53,988 nucleotides of DNA from Nocardia vermiculata NBRC 100427 (GTDB taxonomy: Bacteria; Actinomycetota; Actinomycetes; Mycobacteriales; Mycobacteriaceae): contig NZ_BDCA01000041.1 of NCBI RefSeq assembly GCF_001613265.1, positions 1-53,988 of the forward strand, in the 5' to 3' direction. The notes under the pieces are model-generated. The model made no database searches. It saw only the letters and a program-made list of their open reading frames with translations, and was not told where the DNA came from. This document shows, one piece after another, positions 6,820 through 14,987 of the stretch (positions within the stretch are counted from its first letter, which is position 1; each line of letters starts with the position of its first letter). Both the position numbers and the translations under genes were made by a program.

Positions 6820-8409
6820 GTGGATCAGTTGGTGTTGGTGTTCGTGCTGGGCTTCGCGACCATCGTGGCGCAGCCGCTGGCGAGGCGGATCGGGCTGCCG
6901 GCGGCAGTACTGATGACGATCTTCGGACTGATCATGGCGGTACTGCCGTTCGTGCCGAATATCGCGCTGCCACCGGAGCTGATCCTGCCGATGGTGCTCC
7001 CCCCACTGCTGTACGCCTCGGCGCGACGCACGTCGTGGCAGCAGTTCGCCTCGGATTCGTCGGCGATCCTGTTGCGGGCGGTCGGACTGGTGGTCGCCAC
7101 GGCCGCGGCGGTCGCGGCGATCTTCCACCTGTGGTACCCGGCGTTACCGCTGGGAGCCGCGTTCGCCCTCGGCGCGGTGGTGGCGCCGCCCGATCCGGTG
7201 GCTGTGGGTGCCATGGCCGACCGGCTGGGCCTACCGCGCCGATTGGTGTCGGTCCTCGAGGGTGAGGGCCTGTTCAACGACGTCACCGCCGTCGTGCTCT
7301 ACGACGTCGCGGTGGAGGCGGTGGTGACCGGACAGTTCTCCACGCTCGGCACCCTGGTGGATTTCGTGGTGTCGGCGGTGGTGGCAGTAGCGGTCGGGCT
7401 GGCCCTGGGCTGGGCGGGCAGCGCCATGATGCGCAGGCTGACCGAAGCACCGTGGCAGGTGGCGCTGGGACTGCTGCTGCCGTTCGCCGCCTACGGCATC
7501 GCCGAGGCCGCACACGGTTCCGCGGTACTCGCGGTCCTGGTGTGTGCGCTGTATCTGACCGATGCCGCCACCGATTTCAGCAATGCGGGCTATCGGCTGG
7601 TGAGTGATTCGTTCTGGGATGTGATCGAGCTGCTGGTGACCGGGTTCGCTTTCGGGCTGGTCGGACTCGAGCTGAGCACCGTGCTCGCCACCACCGGACC
7701 GAACTGGACCAAATTGCTGGGTGTGGCTGCGGCCGTGGTCGGTGTCGTGGTCGGACTGCGGCTGCTGTGGCTGATGGTGGCCACCGGCGTGTTCCGCAAG
7801 TGGTGGCACCGAAAACGGGTGGACGAGCCGTATACCTACAACGAGGCGGTGGTCACCTGGTGGGCCGGTATGCGCGGCGTGGTGACCGTGGCGCTCGCGC
7901 TGGCGCTACCGCTGACCACCGAAGCGGGCGAGGACTTCCCGGGCCGGACCGAGGTGCTGTTCGTTGCCTTCGTGGTCGTGCTGTTCACCCTGCTGCTGCA
8001 GGGGCCGACGCTACCGCTGGTGGCACGCTGGACCGGTGTGCGTGCCGACACCGAGGTCGAGCGGATGCTGGAGAAGCGGCTGTGGACGCGGATCCTGCGC
8101 GCGGAGGTGGAGCGCCTGGAGGACATCGCCGACAACGAGGATCTGCCCGACGAGGTTTATCAGCGATTGCGCGACACCGTCGAGCGCCGGCTGTCCCGTG
8201 CCGATCCGGAGGCCGCCGAATCCGGCGACAACGCCAAGTCCGTCGAGCATGCGATGCGTATGACCGGGCAGCTGCGGCGAATCAGTAACGAGGTACTCGA
8301 GGCCGGACGCAGTGAGGCGATGACTGCGCGGCGGGAATCCGATATGCCACCGGATCTGGTGGACCGGGTGATGCGACGGCTCGATCTGCGTCCGCCACCG
8401 TTGTTGTAG
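6820..8409 (+). CDS. Na+/H+ antiporter, CPA1 (NhaP-like) family
   Basis: A polytopic exchanger, 529 residues, with about 11-12 hydrophobic segments up to about residue 410 and a charged cytoplasmic tail of about 115 residues (RMLEKRLWTRILRAEVERLEDI onward). Family motifs are visible: APPDPVAV at 122-127 and EGEGLFNDVTAVVL around 147-160, which supply the ion-site Asp/Asn residues. WWAGMRGVVTVALALALP near 343-360 is the conserved Arg-containing helix. It should exchange Na+ or K+ for H+. The start at GTG 6820 gives MDQLVLVFVLGFA, leading directly into the first membrane helix. It stands alone after the sigA terminator. Confidence 0.9.
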   Translation: MDQLVLVFVLGFATIVAQPLARRIGLPAAVLMTIFGLIMAVLPFVPNIALPPELILPMVLPPLLYASARRTSWQQFASDSSAILLRAVGLVVATAAAVAAIFHLWYPALPLGAAFALGAVVAPPDPVAVGAMADRLGLPRRLVSVLEGEGLFNDVTAVVLYDVAVEAVVTGQFSTLGTLVDFVVSAVVAVAVGLALGWAGSAMMRRLTEAPWQVALGLLLPFAAYGIAEAAHGSAVLAVLVCALYLTDAATDFSNAGYRLVSDSFWDVIELLVTGFAFGLVGLELSTVLATTGPNWTKLLGVAAAVVGVVVGLRLLWLMVATGVFRKWWHRKRVDEPYTYNEAVVTWWAGMRGVVTVALALALPLTTEAGEDFPGRTEVLFVAFVVVLFTLLLQGPTLPLVARWTGVRADTEVERMLEKRLWTRILRAEVERLEDIADNEDLPDEVYQRLRDTVERRLSRADPEAAESGDNAKSVEHAMRMTGQLRRISNEVLEAGRSEAMTARRESDMPPDLVDRVMRRLDLRPPPLL

Positions 8410-8552
8410 GCGCCGGTCTCCGGCATCTGCCCGTCAACTCCCCTTGAACCGTCCCGGGACATCGGTGCGATGCCGTGGGCACCCGCGCTCAGCTGCGCGC
8501 ACCGTGCCACGGCCTGTTCCGGTGAATCCGGTGAATCCCAGCTAACGCCAGC

Positions 8553-8628
8553 AATTTTCCCTGGAATCCTTGCGGGAAAATTTCTACCTGCTACTGTCCC
8601 GCTACTGTGTGGGCGTTCGAGCGCTCGA
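8553..8628. promoter_or_regulatory. promoter/operator region before the MHYT gene
   Basis: Three elements sit within 80 bp. AATTTTCCC 8553-8561 and GGGAAAATT 8574-8582 form a 9-bp inverted repeat around 12 nt. Two TACTGT hexamers at 8592-8597 and 8603-8608 (a direct repeat of CTACTGT) resemble -10 boxes. The perfect 12-bp palindrome TCGAGCGCTCGA at 8617-8628 would cover the start point of the second. The MHYT gene starts at 8651. The first repeat could instead end the antiporter transcript. Confidence 0.4.
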
Positions 8629-8650
8629 GGAACACAGTGGCAACTAGTGG

Positions 8651-9520
8651 GTGGAGTGTGCTTTGCTCGAGATCGACCAGTTCAGCTACGGGTGGCTGAC
8701 GCCAGTGCTCGCCTACCTGATGTCGGTCATCGGGTCGCTGCTCGCCTTGCGCTGCATGGTGCGATCGCGGGCGAATCACGACCACCGCGGCTGGTTGTTC
8801 ACCGCGGCCGTGGCCCTGGGCGGCACCGGCGTGTGGGTCATGCATTTCATTGCCATGCTGGGCTTTTCCGTACCGGGCGGAACCATTCGCTACGACGTTC
8901 CGGTCACACTGCTCAGCGCGGCGATCGCCATCGCGGTGGTGTGGCTCGGCCTGTCGCTGGCGGTCCGCCGGCCCGGCGAGGTCTCGGCACTGCTCACCGG
9001 CGGCACGGTGACCGGGCTGGGTGTGGCCGCCATGCACTACGCCGGAATGTGGGCGATGAAAACCGATTTCACGATGAGCTACAACCCGTGGATGGTGCTG
9101 CTGTCGATCGTGATCGCGGTGGTCGCCGCGACCGCGGCACTGTGGTTCGCACTGAACGTGCGGGGTGTGCCCGCGGCGATCGGCTCGGCGGCGATCATGG
9201 GCGTCGCGGTCAGCGGGATGCACTACACCGGAATGTTCGGTATGCGGGCGCATCTCGCCGGACATATGCACGCACCGTCCGGCGCACATGCCACCCAATT
9301 GCTCACCCCGCTGATCGTCGGGGTGAGCATGGTGACCCTGGTGCTGTTCGTCCAGGTCGTCATCACCGAGATCAGCGAACCGGATCTGTCGCGACTGCGC
9401 GGCCAGCAGGCCAGCCGGTACTGGCCGAGCCAGGCAGACGCCGAGACCGAGCAACCGGCCCGTGCCCGGCGCGGGCGCACCCCCGTCGCCGATCCGAACA
9501 TTCGACGGCGCACCCGCTGA
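8651..9520 (+). CDS. MHYT-domain integral membrane sensor protein
   Basis: 289 residues with seven hydrophobic segments between about 15 and 250. Three copies of the MHYT signature sit at membrane boundaries: MHFIAM 64-69, MHYAGM 128-133 and MHYTGM 190-195. The family is proposed to bind copper through the Met/His residues and to sense O2, CO or NO. In many bacteria the domain is fused to GGDEF/EAL or kinase modules. Here it ends with about 40 residues of Arg/Ala/Glu-rich tail and no output domain, so any partner is a separate protein. The GTG at 8651 is the first plausible start; its ribosome site is weak (GTGGGTG). It converges on the antiporter at 9547. Confidence 0.88.
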   Translation: MECALLEIDQFSYGWLTPVLAYLMSVIGSLLALRCMVRSRANHDHRGWLFTAAVALGGTGVWVMHFIAMLGFSVPGGTIRYDVPVTLLSAAIAIAVVWLGLSLAVRRPGEVSALLTGGTVTGLGVAAMHYAGMWAMKTDFTMSYNPWMVLLSIVIAVVAATAALWFALNVRGVPAAIGSAAIMGVAVSGMHYTGMFGMRAHLAGHMHAPSGAHATQLLTPLIVGVSMVTLVLFVQVVITEISEPDLSRLRGQQASRYWPSQADAETEQPARARRGRTPVADPNIRRRTR

Positions 9521-9546
9521 TCTCCCGACGGCGCCGCGGGCCCGGC

Positions 9547-10722
9547 TCAGCTCGCCGGGCTGAACCGGCGCTGCGCGGACCGCACGACCGGCTCGACCAC
9601 GCGCGCCGCGACCGGTCCGATGATCGCCATCAGCAGAACGTACGCCGAGGCGAGCGCGGCGAGCTTGCCTTCGACGGCCCCCATCGAGACCGCAAGTCCC
9701 GCAATGACGATCGAGAACTCACCGCGGGCCACCAGCGCGGCGCCGGTCCTGGCCCGGCCCAGCCGGCCGATCCCCTGCCGCTTGGCCGCATACCATCCGG
9801 TGCCGATCTTGGTCAGTGTCGTCACGACCGCCAGCAGGATCGCCCAGCCGAGCACCGCGGGGATGGCCTGCGGGTCGGTGTTGAGACCGAATGCGACGAA
9901 GAAGATCGCGGCGAACAGGTCCCGGAGTGGTTCCAGCAGTTTGGTCGCACTTTGCGCGGTCGACCCGGAGATGGCGATGCCGAGCAGGAAGGCGCCTACG
10001 GCCGCAGACACGTTCAGCGCGGAGGCGATTCCCGCGACCAGCAGCGCCGCGCCCAGCAACTGGAGCAGGAAGACCTCGCGGTCTTTACTGTCCACGATCG
10101 CGGAGACGTAGCGACCGTATCGCAGGGCGATCACCAGAACCACCGTGATCACCAGCATGGCGATCGCCAGCGAACGCAGGCCCGCAAACCAGCCGACGCC
10201 CGCGAGAAGTGTGGTCAGAATGGGCAGGTAGACCGCCATCGCCAGATCCTCGAACACCAGGATCGAGAGGATGACGGGGGTTTCCCGGTTACCGAGGCGG
10301 CCCAGGTCGTTGAGCACCTTCGCCGCGATGCCGGACGACGAGATGTAGGTGACGCCGCCCAGGGTGATGGCACCGGTGAGGCCCCATCCCAGGAACAACG
10401 CGACGAGTACACCGGGGGTCGCGTTGAGCACGATGTCGAGCAGGCCGGCGAGCCAGCCTTTTCGCATTCCGGACATCAGTTCGGGTGCCGTGTACTCCAG
10501 GCCCAGCAGCAACAGCAGGAGTACGACGCCGATCTCGCCCGCGAGATGCCCGAATTCGGATGCCGCTTTGACGTTGACGATGCCTCCGTCGCCGAAGGCC
10601 ACACCCCCCAGCAGGTACAGCGGAATCGGTGACATTCCGAAACGCCCTGCAACGCGCCCCAGGACTCCTAGGGCGAACAGGACCGCTCCGAGCTCGAAAA
10701 GGGCTACTGCGGTCGACTCCAC
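9547..10722 (-). CDS. K+(cation)/H+ antiporter subunit, CPA2 family (KhtU-like)
   Basis: 391 residues, almost all transmembrane (about 12 segments). It resembles the membrane domain of KefB/KefC: LYLLGGVAFGDGG near the start, GVVLLLLLLGLEY, the SSSGIAAKVL helix, and FVAFGLNTDP followed by ALVARGEFSIVIAGLA. It has no C-terminal RCK domain. That regulatory part is supplied by the separate gene just upstream (10727-11209, 4 bp gap), as in the KhtTU systems of Bacillus. The likely role is K+ or other cation efflux in exchange for H+. It converges on the MHYT gene. Confidence 0.9.
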   Translation of the reverse strand: MESTAVALFELGAVLFALGVLGRVAGRFGMSPIPLYLLGGVAFGDGGIVNVKAASEFGHLAGEIGVVLLLLLLGLEYTAPELMSGMRKGWLAGLLDIVLNATPGVLVALFLGWGLTGAITLGGVTYISSSGIAAKVLNDLGRLGNRETPVILSILVFEDLAMAVYLPILTTLLAGVGWFAGLRSLAIAMLVITVVLVIALRYGRYVSAIVDSKDREVFLLQLLGAALLVAGIASALNVSAAVGAFLLGIAISGSTAQSATKLLEPLRDLFAAIFFVAFGLNTDPQAIPAVLGWAILLAVVTTLTKIGTGWYAAKRQGIGRLGRARTGAALVARGEFSIVIAGLAVSMGAVEGKLAALASAYVLLMAIIGPVAARVVEPVVRSAQRRFSPAS

Positions 10723-10726
10723 CGGC

Positions 10727-11209
10727 TCACCCGGCAGTCAGAATCTCGAGGGCCTGATCCAGGCCCTGCGGAGTTCCGACCACAACAAGCAAATCTCCCG
10801 CGACGAGGAGGAAGTCCGGACCGGGTGAGGAAACGATCTGACCGGCGCGCATCACCGCGACGATCGATGTCTTGGTGCGGGTGCGCATACGGGTCTCCCC
10901 CAGCGGACGACCCGAATATGGCGAGTCGTCACCGATCGGGAGCTGGCGGGTGGTGATCCCGGGCAGATCGCGGTGATCTTCACGTAGCTTCTCGACCAGC
11001 TGTGGCGCGCCGAGTAGATTCGCCAGCACCGAGGCCTCGTCGACGGTCAGTGGGATCTGTGCGACACAGTCGTCCGGGTCGTCGCGCTTGGACACGATGA
11101 CGTCGATTCCCCCGTCGCGGTGGCTGACGACTCCGATCCGGCGTCCGGACCGAGCCTCGAAATCCTTGCGCACGCCGATTCCAGGCAACTGTGTAACGTC
11201 GATGTTCAC
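10727..11209 (-). CDS. RCK-C (TrkA-C) regulatory subunit, KhtT-like
   Basis: 160 residues. The N-terminal half (MNIDVTQLPGIGVRKDFEARSG) matches the N-domain of KhtT-type subunits. The C-terminal half, from about residue 90 (GRPLGETRMRTRTKTSIVAVMRAGQIVSSPGPDF, written here only as the region, ending LLVVVGTPQGLDQALEIL), is an RCK-C fold. In KhtTU this subunit gates the antiporter in response to nucleotides and pH; that is family knowledge, not seen here. It lies between the DUF952 gene (15 bp upstream) and the CPA2 subunit (4 bp downstream) in one minus-strand operon. Confidence 0.9.
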   Translation of the reverse strand: MNIDVTQLPGIGVRKDFEARSGRRIGVVSHRDGGIDVIVSKRDDPDDCVAQIPLTVDEASVLANLLGAPQLVEKLREDHRDLPGITTRQLPIGDDSPYSGRPLGETRMRTRTKTSIVAVMRAGQIVSSPGPDFLLVAGDLLVVVGTPQGLDQALEILTAG

Positions 11210-11224
11210 GAAATCCAGCCTAGA

Positions 11225-11626
11225 TCAAGCACTTCTCGACGCCGGCCACTGATCCGGATCAGCGGTGAGCGCCGGAAATGTCCCCTTCTCATCACAAGGA
11301 TAGTAACTGGTGCGGGTTACCGCCGTCACAGGCAGGGGTCCGTAGAGATGGGGGAATCGCATCGACCCCGGGTCGCCGGGGACGCCCGGCTCCCAGCGCA
11401 GCGGCGCATTCAACCGGGACGGATCGAGCCACAACAGCACCAGATCGTCGTGGCCGGCGAACAGCCGGTTCGCCGGCAGATGCACCTGGTGCGGCGCGGA
11501 CAGATGGATGAACCCCGCACTGTCCAACGAGGGCGCCACACGTTCGCCGGCCGCCTGCGCCTGTTCCCACTCCGAATGGGTGCACAGGTGAACCAGCATG
11601 GGGCCGTTGGGGTTTTCGGCAATCAC
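11225..11626 (-). CDS. DUF952 family protein
   Basis: 133 residues. Family landmarks are LVHLCTHSEWEQAQAAG at the start, the SAGFIHLSAPHQV segment with its conserved His, LLWLDPSRL in the middle, and FPHLYGPLPVTAV near the end. DUF952 proteins have an ADP-ribosyltransferase/cyclin-like small fold, but no activity is established. The GTG at 11626 was taken; ATG 11599 is an alternative that removes nine residues and begins exactly at the domain. It is the first gene of the operon with the KhtT/KhtU-like genes, which may be coincidental. Confidence 0.85.
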   Translation of the reverse strand: MIAENPNGPMLVHLCTHSEWEQAQAAGERVAPSLDSAGFIHLSAPHQVHLPANRLFAGHDDLVLLWLDPSRLNAPLRWEPGVPGDPGSMRFPHLYGPLPVTAVTRTSYYPCDEKGTFPALTADPDQWPASRSA

Positions 11627-11997
11627 GCCAGCACCCTACCCAGCGTTGCACGCACCCTGCCGAATGGAACGAAATACCGCCGAGCAACGGTTGATTGTCG
11701 GACTGCACGGGTAATCTGCTTGTAGACAACTGGATAGGCCTGTTACCGAGATGTTCGACCACAGGTGGTGAACCGCGATTCCCAACCCTGGCCATGATGT
11801 TCGCCGACAGCGAAAGTCCTGGTCATGTTAGGGAAAACACAATGGAACATCCTCGGGAACAAAGCCCCCGTCCCGAACGTCTGACAGAGTAGTCATCAGC
11901 CACTGCTGGGAAGTAGCGGCAGCGAGCCCGCGGAAGGGACCGCGGGCCCCACACCAGGCGAACGGCTTTCTGCGCCGGGAGCCAGGACGGAGGAGTC
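11627..11997 (+). promoter_or_regulatory. 371-bp control region before the DUF7455 gene
   Basis: No gene is visible. Two ECF-type promoter candidates face right. GGAACA 11856-11861, 16 nt, CGTCTG 11878-11883 has the same spacing as the sigB promoter in this window. GGAACG 11666-11671 is followed at 11690 by GTTG. The first would give a leader of about 105 nt carrying a hairpin GCCCGCGG 11926-11933 / CCGCGGGC 11940-11947. GGAGGAG just before 11998 is the ribosome site. Confidence 0.35.
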
Positions 11998-12192
11998 ATG
12001 CCAGGAACACTGACAAGCACCCCACTGACCGCGGTCGATCGTTGCGACCGTTGCGGGGCGGCAGCGCGCGTACGCGCGACACTTCCCGCCGGTGGCGAGT
12101 TGCTCTTCTGCCAGCATCACGCAAACGAGCACATGGAGCGCCTGCGCGAGCTCGAGGCAGTCATCGATACGGAGTCCGCACCGGCGCTGTAA
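11998..12192 (+). CDS. DUF7455 small zinc-finger-like protein
   Basis: 64 residues, too small for enzymatic function. The conserved core is DRCDRCGAAARVRATLPAGG followed by ELLFCQHHANEHMERL. Two Cys in CDRC plus the CQHH cluster should bind one zinc. It is a ubiquitous actinobacterial family of unknown role, often annotated next to sigma factor genes. A strong GGACGGAGGAG ribosome site precedes the ATG by 3-5 nt. The long upstream region and the perfect terminator just after it show a single-gene transcript. Confidence 0.88.
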   Translation: MPGTLTSTPLTAVDRCDRCGAAARVRATLPAGGELLFCQHHANEHMERLRELEAVIDTESAPAL

Positions 12193-12218
12193 ACGGCTCC
12201 TCACGTCCCCTGTCAGCC

Positions 12219-12246
12219 AACGGGCGGCCTTCCGGCCGCCCGTTTT
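12219..12246 (+). terminator. intrinsic terminator after the DUF7455 gene
   Basis: A perfect 11-bp stem (AACGGGCGGCC 12219-12229 with GGCCGCCCGTT 12234-12244), a 4-nt loop TTCC, and a TTTT run at 12243-12246. A classical rho-independent terminator, 26 bp after the stop codon. Confidence 0.9.
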
Positions 12247-12280
12247 CGTATCCGTAACCGTCCCCGCCGGGGCCGTCGGT

Positions 12281-13033
12281 TCAGCCTTCCCACGAGCCCA
12301 CCAGGCCCTGCACCAGGCGGGCGAGGCCGTACTCGAAGGCGCCACCGGGGTCACCCGGCGCCTGATATTGCTCCCCCACCACGGTGCCGACCCGTTCGGC
12401 CAGCGGGAAATGCTGCCCCGCCATCGCCTCGGTCAGCAGCGGACCGTTCACCGCCCACCACTGCGCGTCACTGATCTCGGTCGCGCTGCGCCGAGCCGCC
12501 ACGGCAGTGCGCGCATTCCCGGTGGCGAAATCCGACAGCACGGCGATGGTGCGGTCCATGTCGAGATCCGATATCCCGGCCCCCTCCAGGGCAGCGAGCT
12601 GGCGTTCGTAGCGGCGTAGCCGGCCGGGCCCCAGGTCGAGCCGCCAGGGAGGCACTTCCAGCAACCACGGGTGCGCGAGCAGCTCCGTGCGCACATTTCG
12701 TGCGATCGCGGCGAGACGGCCGGCAAGTGCGCCTACGGGGGCGATCGGAGCATCCTCGTCGGCCACCCAGTCGACCATCGCCATCAGCAGCGCCTGTTTG
12801 TCCGGGACGTAGGTGTAGAGACTCATCGGCCGCAGTCCCAGCGCCGTGGCGACCGAGCGGATCGACACGGCCGCGTAGCCGTCCCGATCGGCGATGCGCA
12901 CCGCGGTCCGGATCACCTCGTCGACTTCGACGGTCTGCTTCGGTCCGCGCACCACCGGCCGAGCGGGCAACTCCTTGCGCCAGAGCAGCGCAATAACCTT
13001 ACCGGCCTGGTCACCGGCCGTTTTCTGATCCAC
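12281..13033 (-). CDS. TetR/AcrR-family transcriptional regulator
   Basis: 250 residues. The DNA-binding part is DEVIRTAVRIADRDGYAAVS followed by IRSVATALGLRPMSLYTYV, a TetR helix-turn-helix with the typical GLRPMSLYTYVPDKQALL recognition end. The remainder matches the TetR_C (tetracycline repressor-like) ligand domain. The frame is open far upstream, but GTG 13033 has a strong GAGGAGGG ribosome site 3 nt before it, and the sequence beyond does not look coding. About 25 residues precede the HTH. Divergent from the SNF2 gene with 66 bp between; it may control itself and/or that gene. Ligand unknown. Confidence 0.88.
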   Translation of the reverse strand: MDQKTAGDQAGKVIALLWRKELPARPVVRGPKQTVEVDEVIRTAVRIADRDGYAAVSIRSVATALGLRPMSLYTYVPDKQALLMAMVDWVADEDAPIAPVGALAGRLAAIARNVRTELLAHPWLLEVPPWRLDLGPGRLRRYERQLAALEGAGISDLDMDRTIAVLSDFATGNARTAVAARRSATEISDAQWWAVNGPLLTEAMAGQHFPLAERVGTVVGEQYQAPGDPGGAFEYGLARLVQGLVGSWEG

Positions 13034-13099
13034 GAACCCTCCTCGGAATTTCCGTTGGCCGTCCATGGTTACAATACTCCGTACAGCATACGTAGATAA

Positions 13100-14986
13100 G
13101 TGAGGGTCGCTCTGCACACACATGCCACCTATCTCGCCGACCGACACGCCTTCGCACTGTGGACCTGGTCGGGTCACACCACCGGTCCGGCGCCACACGG
13201 ACAACACGAACGGATTCGGCTCGCGGTGCCCGATACCGCGGGCACGGCGATCGAGATACGCGAGGTCGAATGCGCCGTCGTGGACGCCGACTGGTTCCGC
13301 GACAACGACGGGGGCGACGATGCGGGAGGTCAGGACGACGGGCACGCCGGTGGTCACCGGCGAGCCGAACAGCAGCGCGGCAGCGTCGCGAATGCCGACC
13401 GCGGCGCGCCACGGATGGGCGCCTCGGTCACTGCCTGGAGGAATGTCGCGCGCGGAGCTGATGCCGGCGACCTGCTTCCCGTCGCGGCGCACGCGACCCC
13501 GAACGCCGCCGGCACCGCGATCGTGTCGGCCGAGCGGGCGGTCCGGGCCTTCCGTGACACCGAGGACGTCACCGCCGCACTGCGCGGCACCCTGCGGGCC
13601 TCGCTGCGGCCCTACCAGGCTCGCGGCATCGCCTGGCTGCACCGAACCACCAGCGAGTACGGCGGCGCCGTACTGGCCGACGAGATGGGGCTCGGCAAGA
13701 CCGTACAGGCCATCGGATTCCTGATCGGCCGCGCGACGGACGGGCCACAACTGGTTGTCTGCCCGACCTCGCTCGTCGGGAACTGGGTGCACGAGATCGA
13801 ACGGTTCGCGCCGGAGCTGCGGCCACTGCCCTGGCGCGGCACTCCCCTGGGCGACCTCGGTCCCGGCACGATCGTCGTCACCGGGTATCCGACGCTGCGC
13901 GGTCACAGCGATGTAGTCGCCGAGTCCGAATGGGCCACCGCTGTTTTCGACGAGGCTCAAGTCCTGAAGAATCCGCGCACCCAGGTGTCGAAGGCCGCTC
14001 GGGCCGTCACCGCGCCGGCTCGCGTCGCACTGACCGGCACGCCGGTGGAGAACAACCTCGACGAGCTCTGGGCCCTGCTCAACCTGGTGACACCCACCGC
14101 ATTCACGCACAAGGCTCGATTCCGGCGGCGTTTCGTACGCCCCATCGAGGAGGGTTCGCAGGCGGCGGTGCAACGACTGCACGATGCGATCGAACCGATC
14201 GTGCTCGGCCGCCGGAAACTGCAGGTCGCAGCGAACCTGCCGCCGAAAATCCACACCGATCTGGTGTGCGATCTCACCGGTGAACAGCAGCGGCTCTACG
14301 ACGAGGTGCTCGACCGCGCCGAAGCCGACGGTTTCGGCGCCGGCGCCGAGCGCAACGCCCGGGTACTGGCAGCACTCACCGCACTCAAACAGGTGTGCAA
14401 TCACCCCGGGCTGGTCAGCGGCGATCTTGCAGAGCTCATCGGACGCAGCGGAAAGTTCGACGTATGTTCCGACATTCTCGCCGCCAACCTCGAACTGGGG
14501 TACCCCACACTGGTTTTCACGCAGTACCGGCGTACCGGTGAACTACTGGCCCGGCACTGCGCGGAGAATTTCGGAGTGCGCGCACCGATATTCCACGGCG
14601 GTCTGTCGCATGCCGAGCGGGGCGAGATCGTCACCGACTTCCAATCCGCACAGGGCCCACCGATCCTGATCCTGAGCCTGCGCGCGGCAGGTACCGGGCT
14701 CACTCTCACCCGCGCGGCCGACGTCGTGCATTACGACCGCTGGTGGAATCCGGCGGTGGAGGCGCAGGCCTCCGATCGCGCGCACCGGATCGGCCAGACT
14801 CGTCCCGTCACCGTCACAACCCTCACCAGCGCTACGACGGTCGAGGAACACATTGCCGGAATGCACGACCGCAAGTCCGCGCTGGCCGGCCTGGGAACCG
14901 GAGCCGGCCGCTCGGCCGTGGCCCGGCTGGCCCGGCTCGACGACGACGATCTCTTGGCCGTCCTGCGCCGGAAGCGAGGTAACTGA
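13100..14986 (+). CDS. short SNF2-family DNA translocase
   Basis: 628 residues. Motifs: LRPYQARGIAWL; Walker A DEMGLGKT 194-201; DEAQVLKN as the Walker B box; LTGTPVENNLDELW; and the C-terminal helicase half with LVFTQYRRTGELL, LRAAGTGLTLT and QASDRAHRIGQTR. The ATPase core resembles mycobacterial HelZ (Rv2101), but HelZ is about 1,000 residues. Here only about 160 residues precede the core, and residues 68-105 are Gly/Asp/His-rich and probably disordered. The GTG at 13100 leaves a short leader after TACAAT at 13070-13075. It is followed 1 bp later by a SWIM zinc-finger gene, a normal partner of such proteins. Confidence 0.9.
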   Translation: MRVALHTHATYLADRHAFALWTWSGHTTGPAPHGQHERIRLAVPDTAGTAIEIREVECAVVDADWFRDNDGGDDAGGQDDGHAGGHRRAEQQRGSVANADRGAPRMGASVTAWRNVARGADAGDLLPVAAHATPNAAGTAIVSAERAVRAFRDTEDVTAALRGTLRASLRPYQARGIAWLHRTTSEYGGAVLADEMGLGKTVQAIGFLIGRATDGPQLVVCPTSLVGNWVHEIERFAPELRPLPWRGTPLGDLGPGTIVVTGYPTLRGHSDVVAESEWATAVFDEAQVLKNPRTQVSKAARAVTAPARVALTGTPVENNLDELWALLNLVTPTAFTHKARFRRRFVRPIEEGSQAAVQRLHDAIEPIVLGRRKLQVAANLPPKIHTDLVCDLTGEQQRLYDEVLDRAEADGFGAGAERNARVLAALTALKQVCNHPGLVSGDLAELIGRSGKFDVCSDILAANLELGYPTLVFTQYRRTGELLARHCAENFGVRAPIFHGGLSHAERGEIVTDFQSAQGPPILILSLRAAGTGLTLTRAADVVHYDRWWNPAVEAQASDRAHRIGQTRPVTVTTLTSATTVEEHIAGMHDRKSALAGLGTGAGRSAVARLARLDDDDLLAVLRRKRGN

Positions 14987-14987
14987 T

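Noticed and set aside
5302..7128. 608-codon frame antisense to sigA
   Set aside because: Mirror of the sigA coding pattern; the sense strand is a certain gene.
13034..14404. N-terminal extension of the TetR protein to 707 residues
   Set aside because: Antisense to the SNF2 gene; GTG 13033 has its own strong ribosome site and the usual TetR length.
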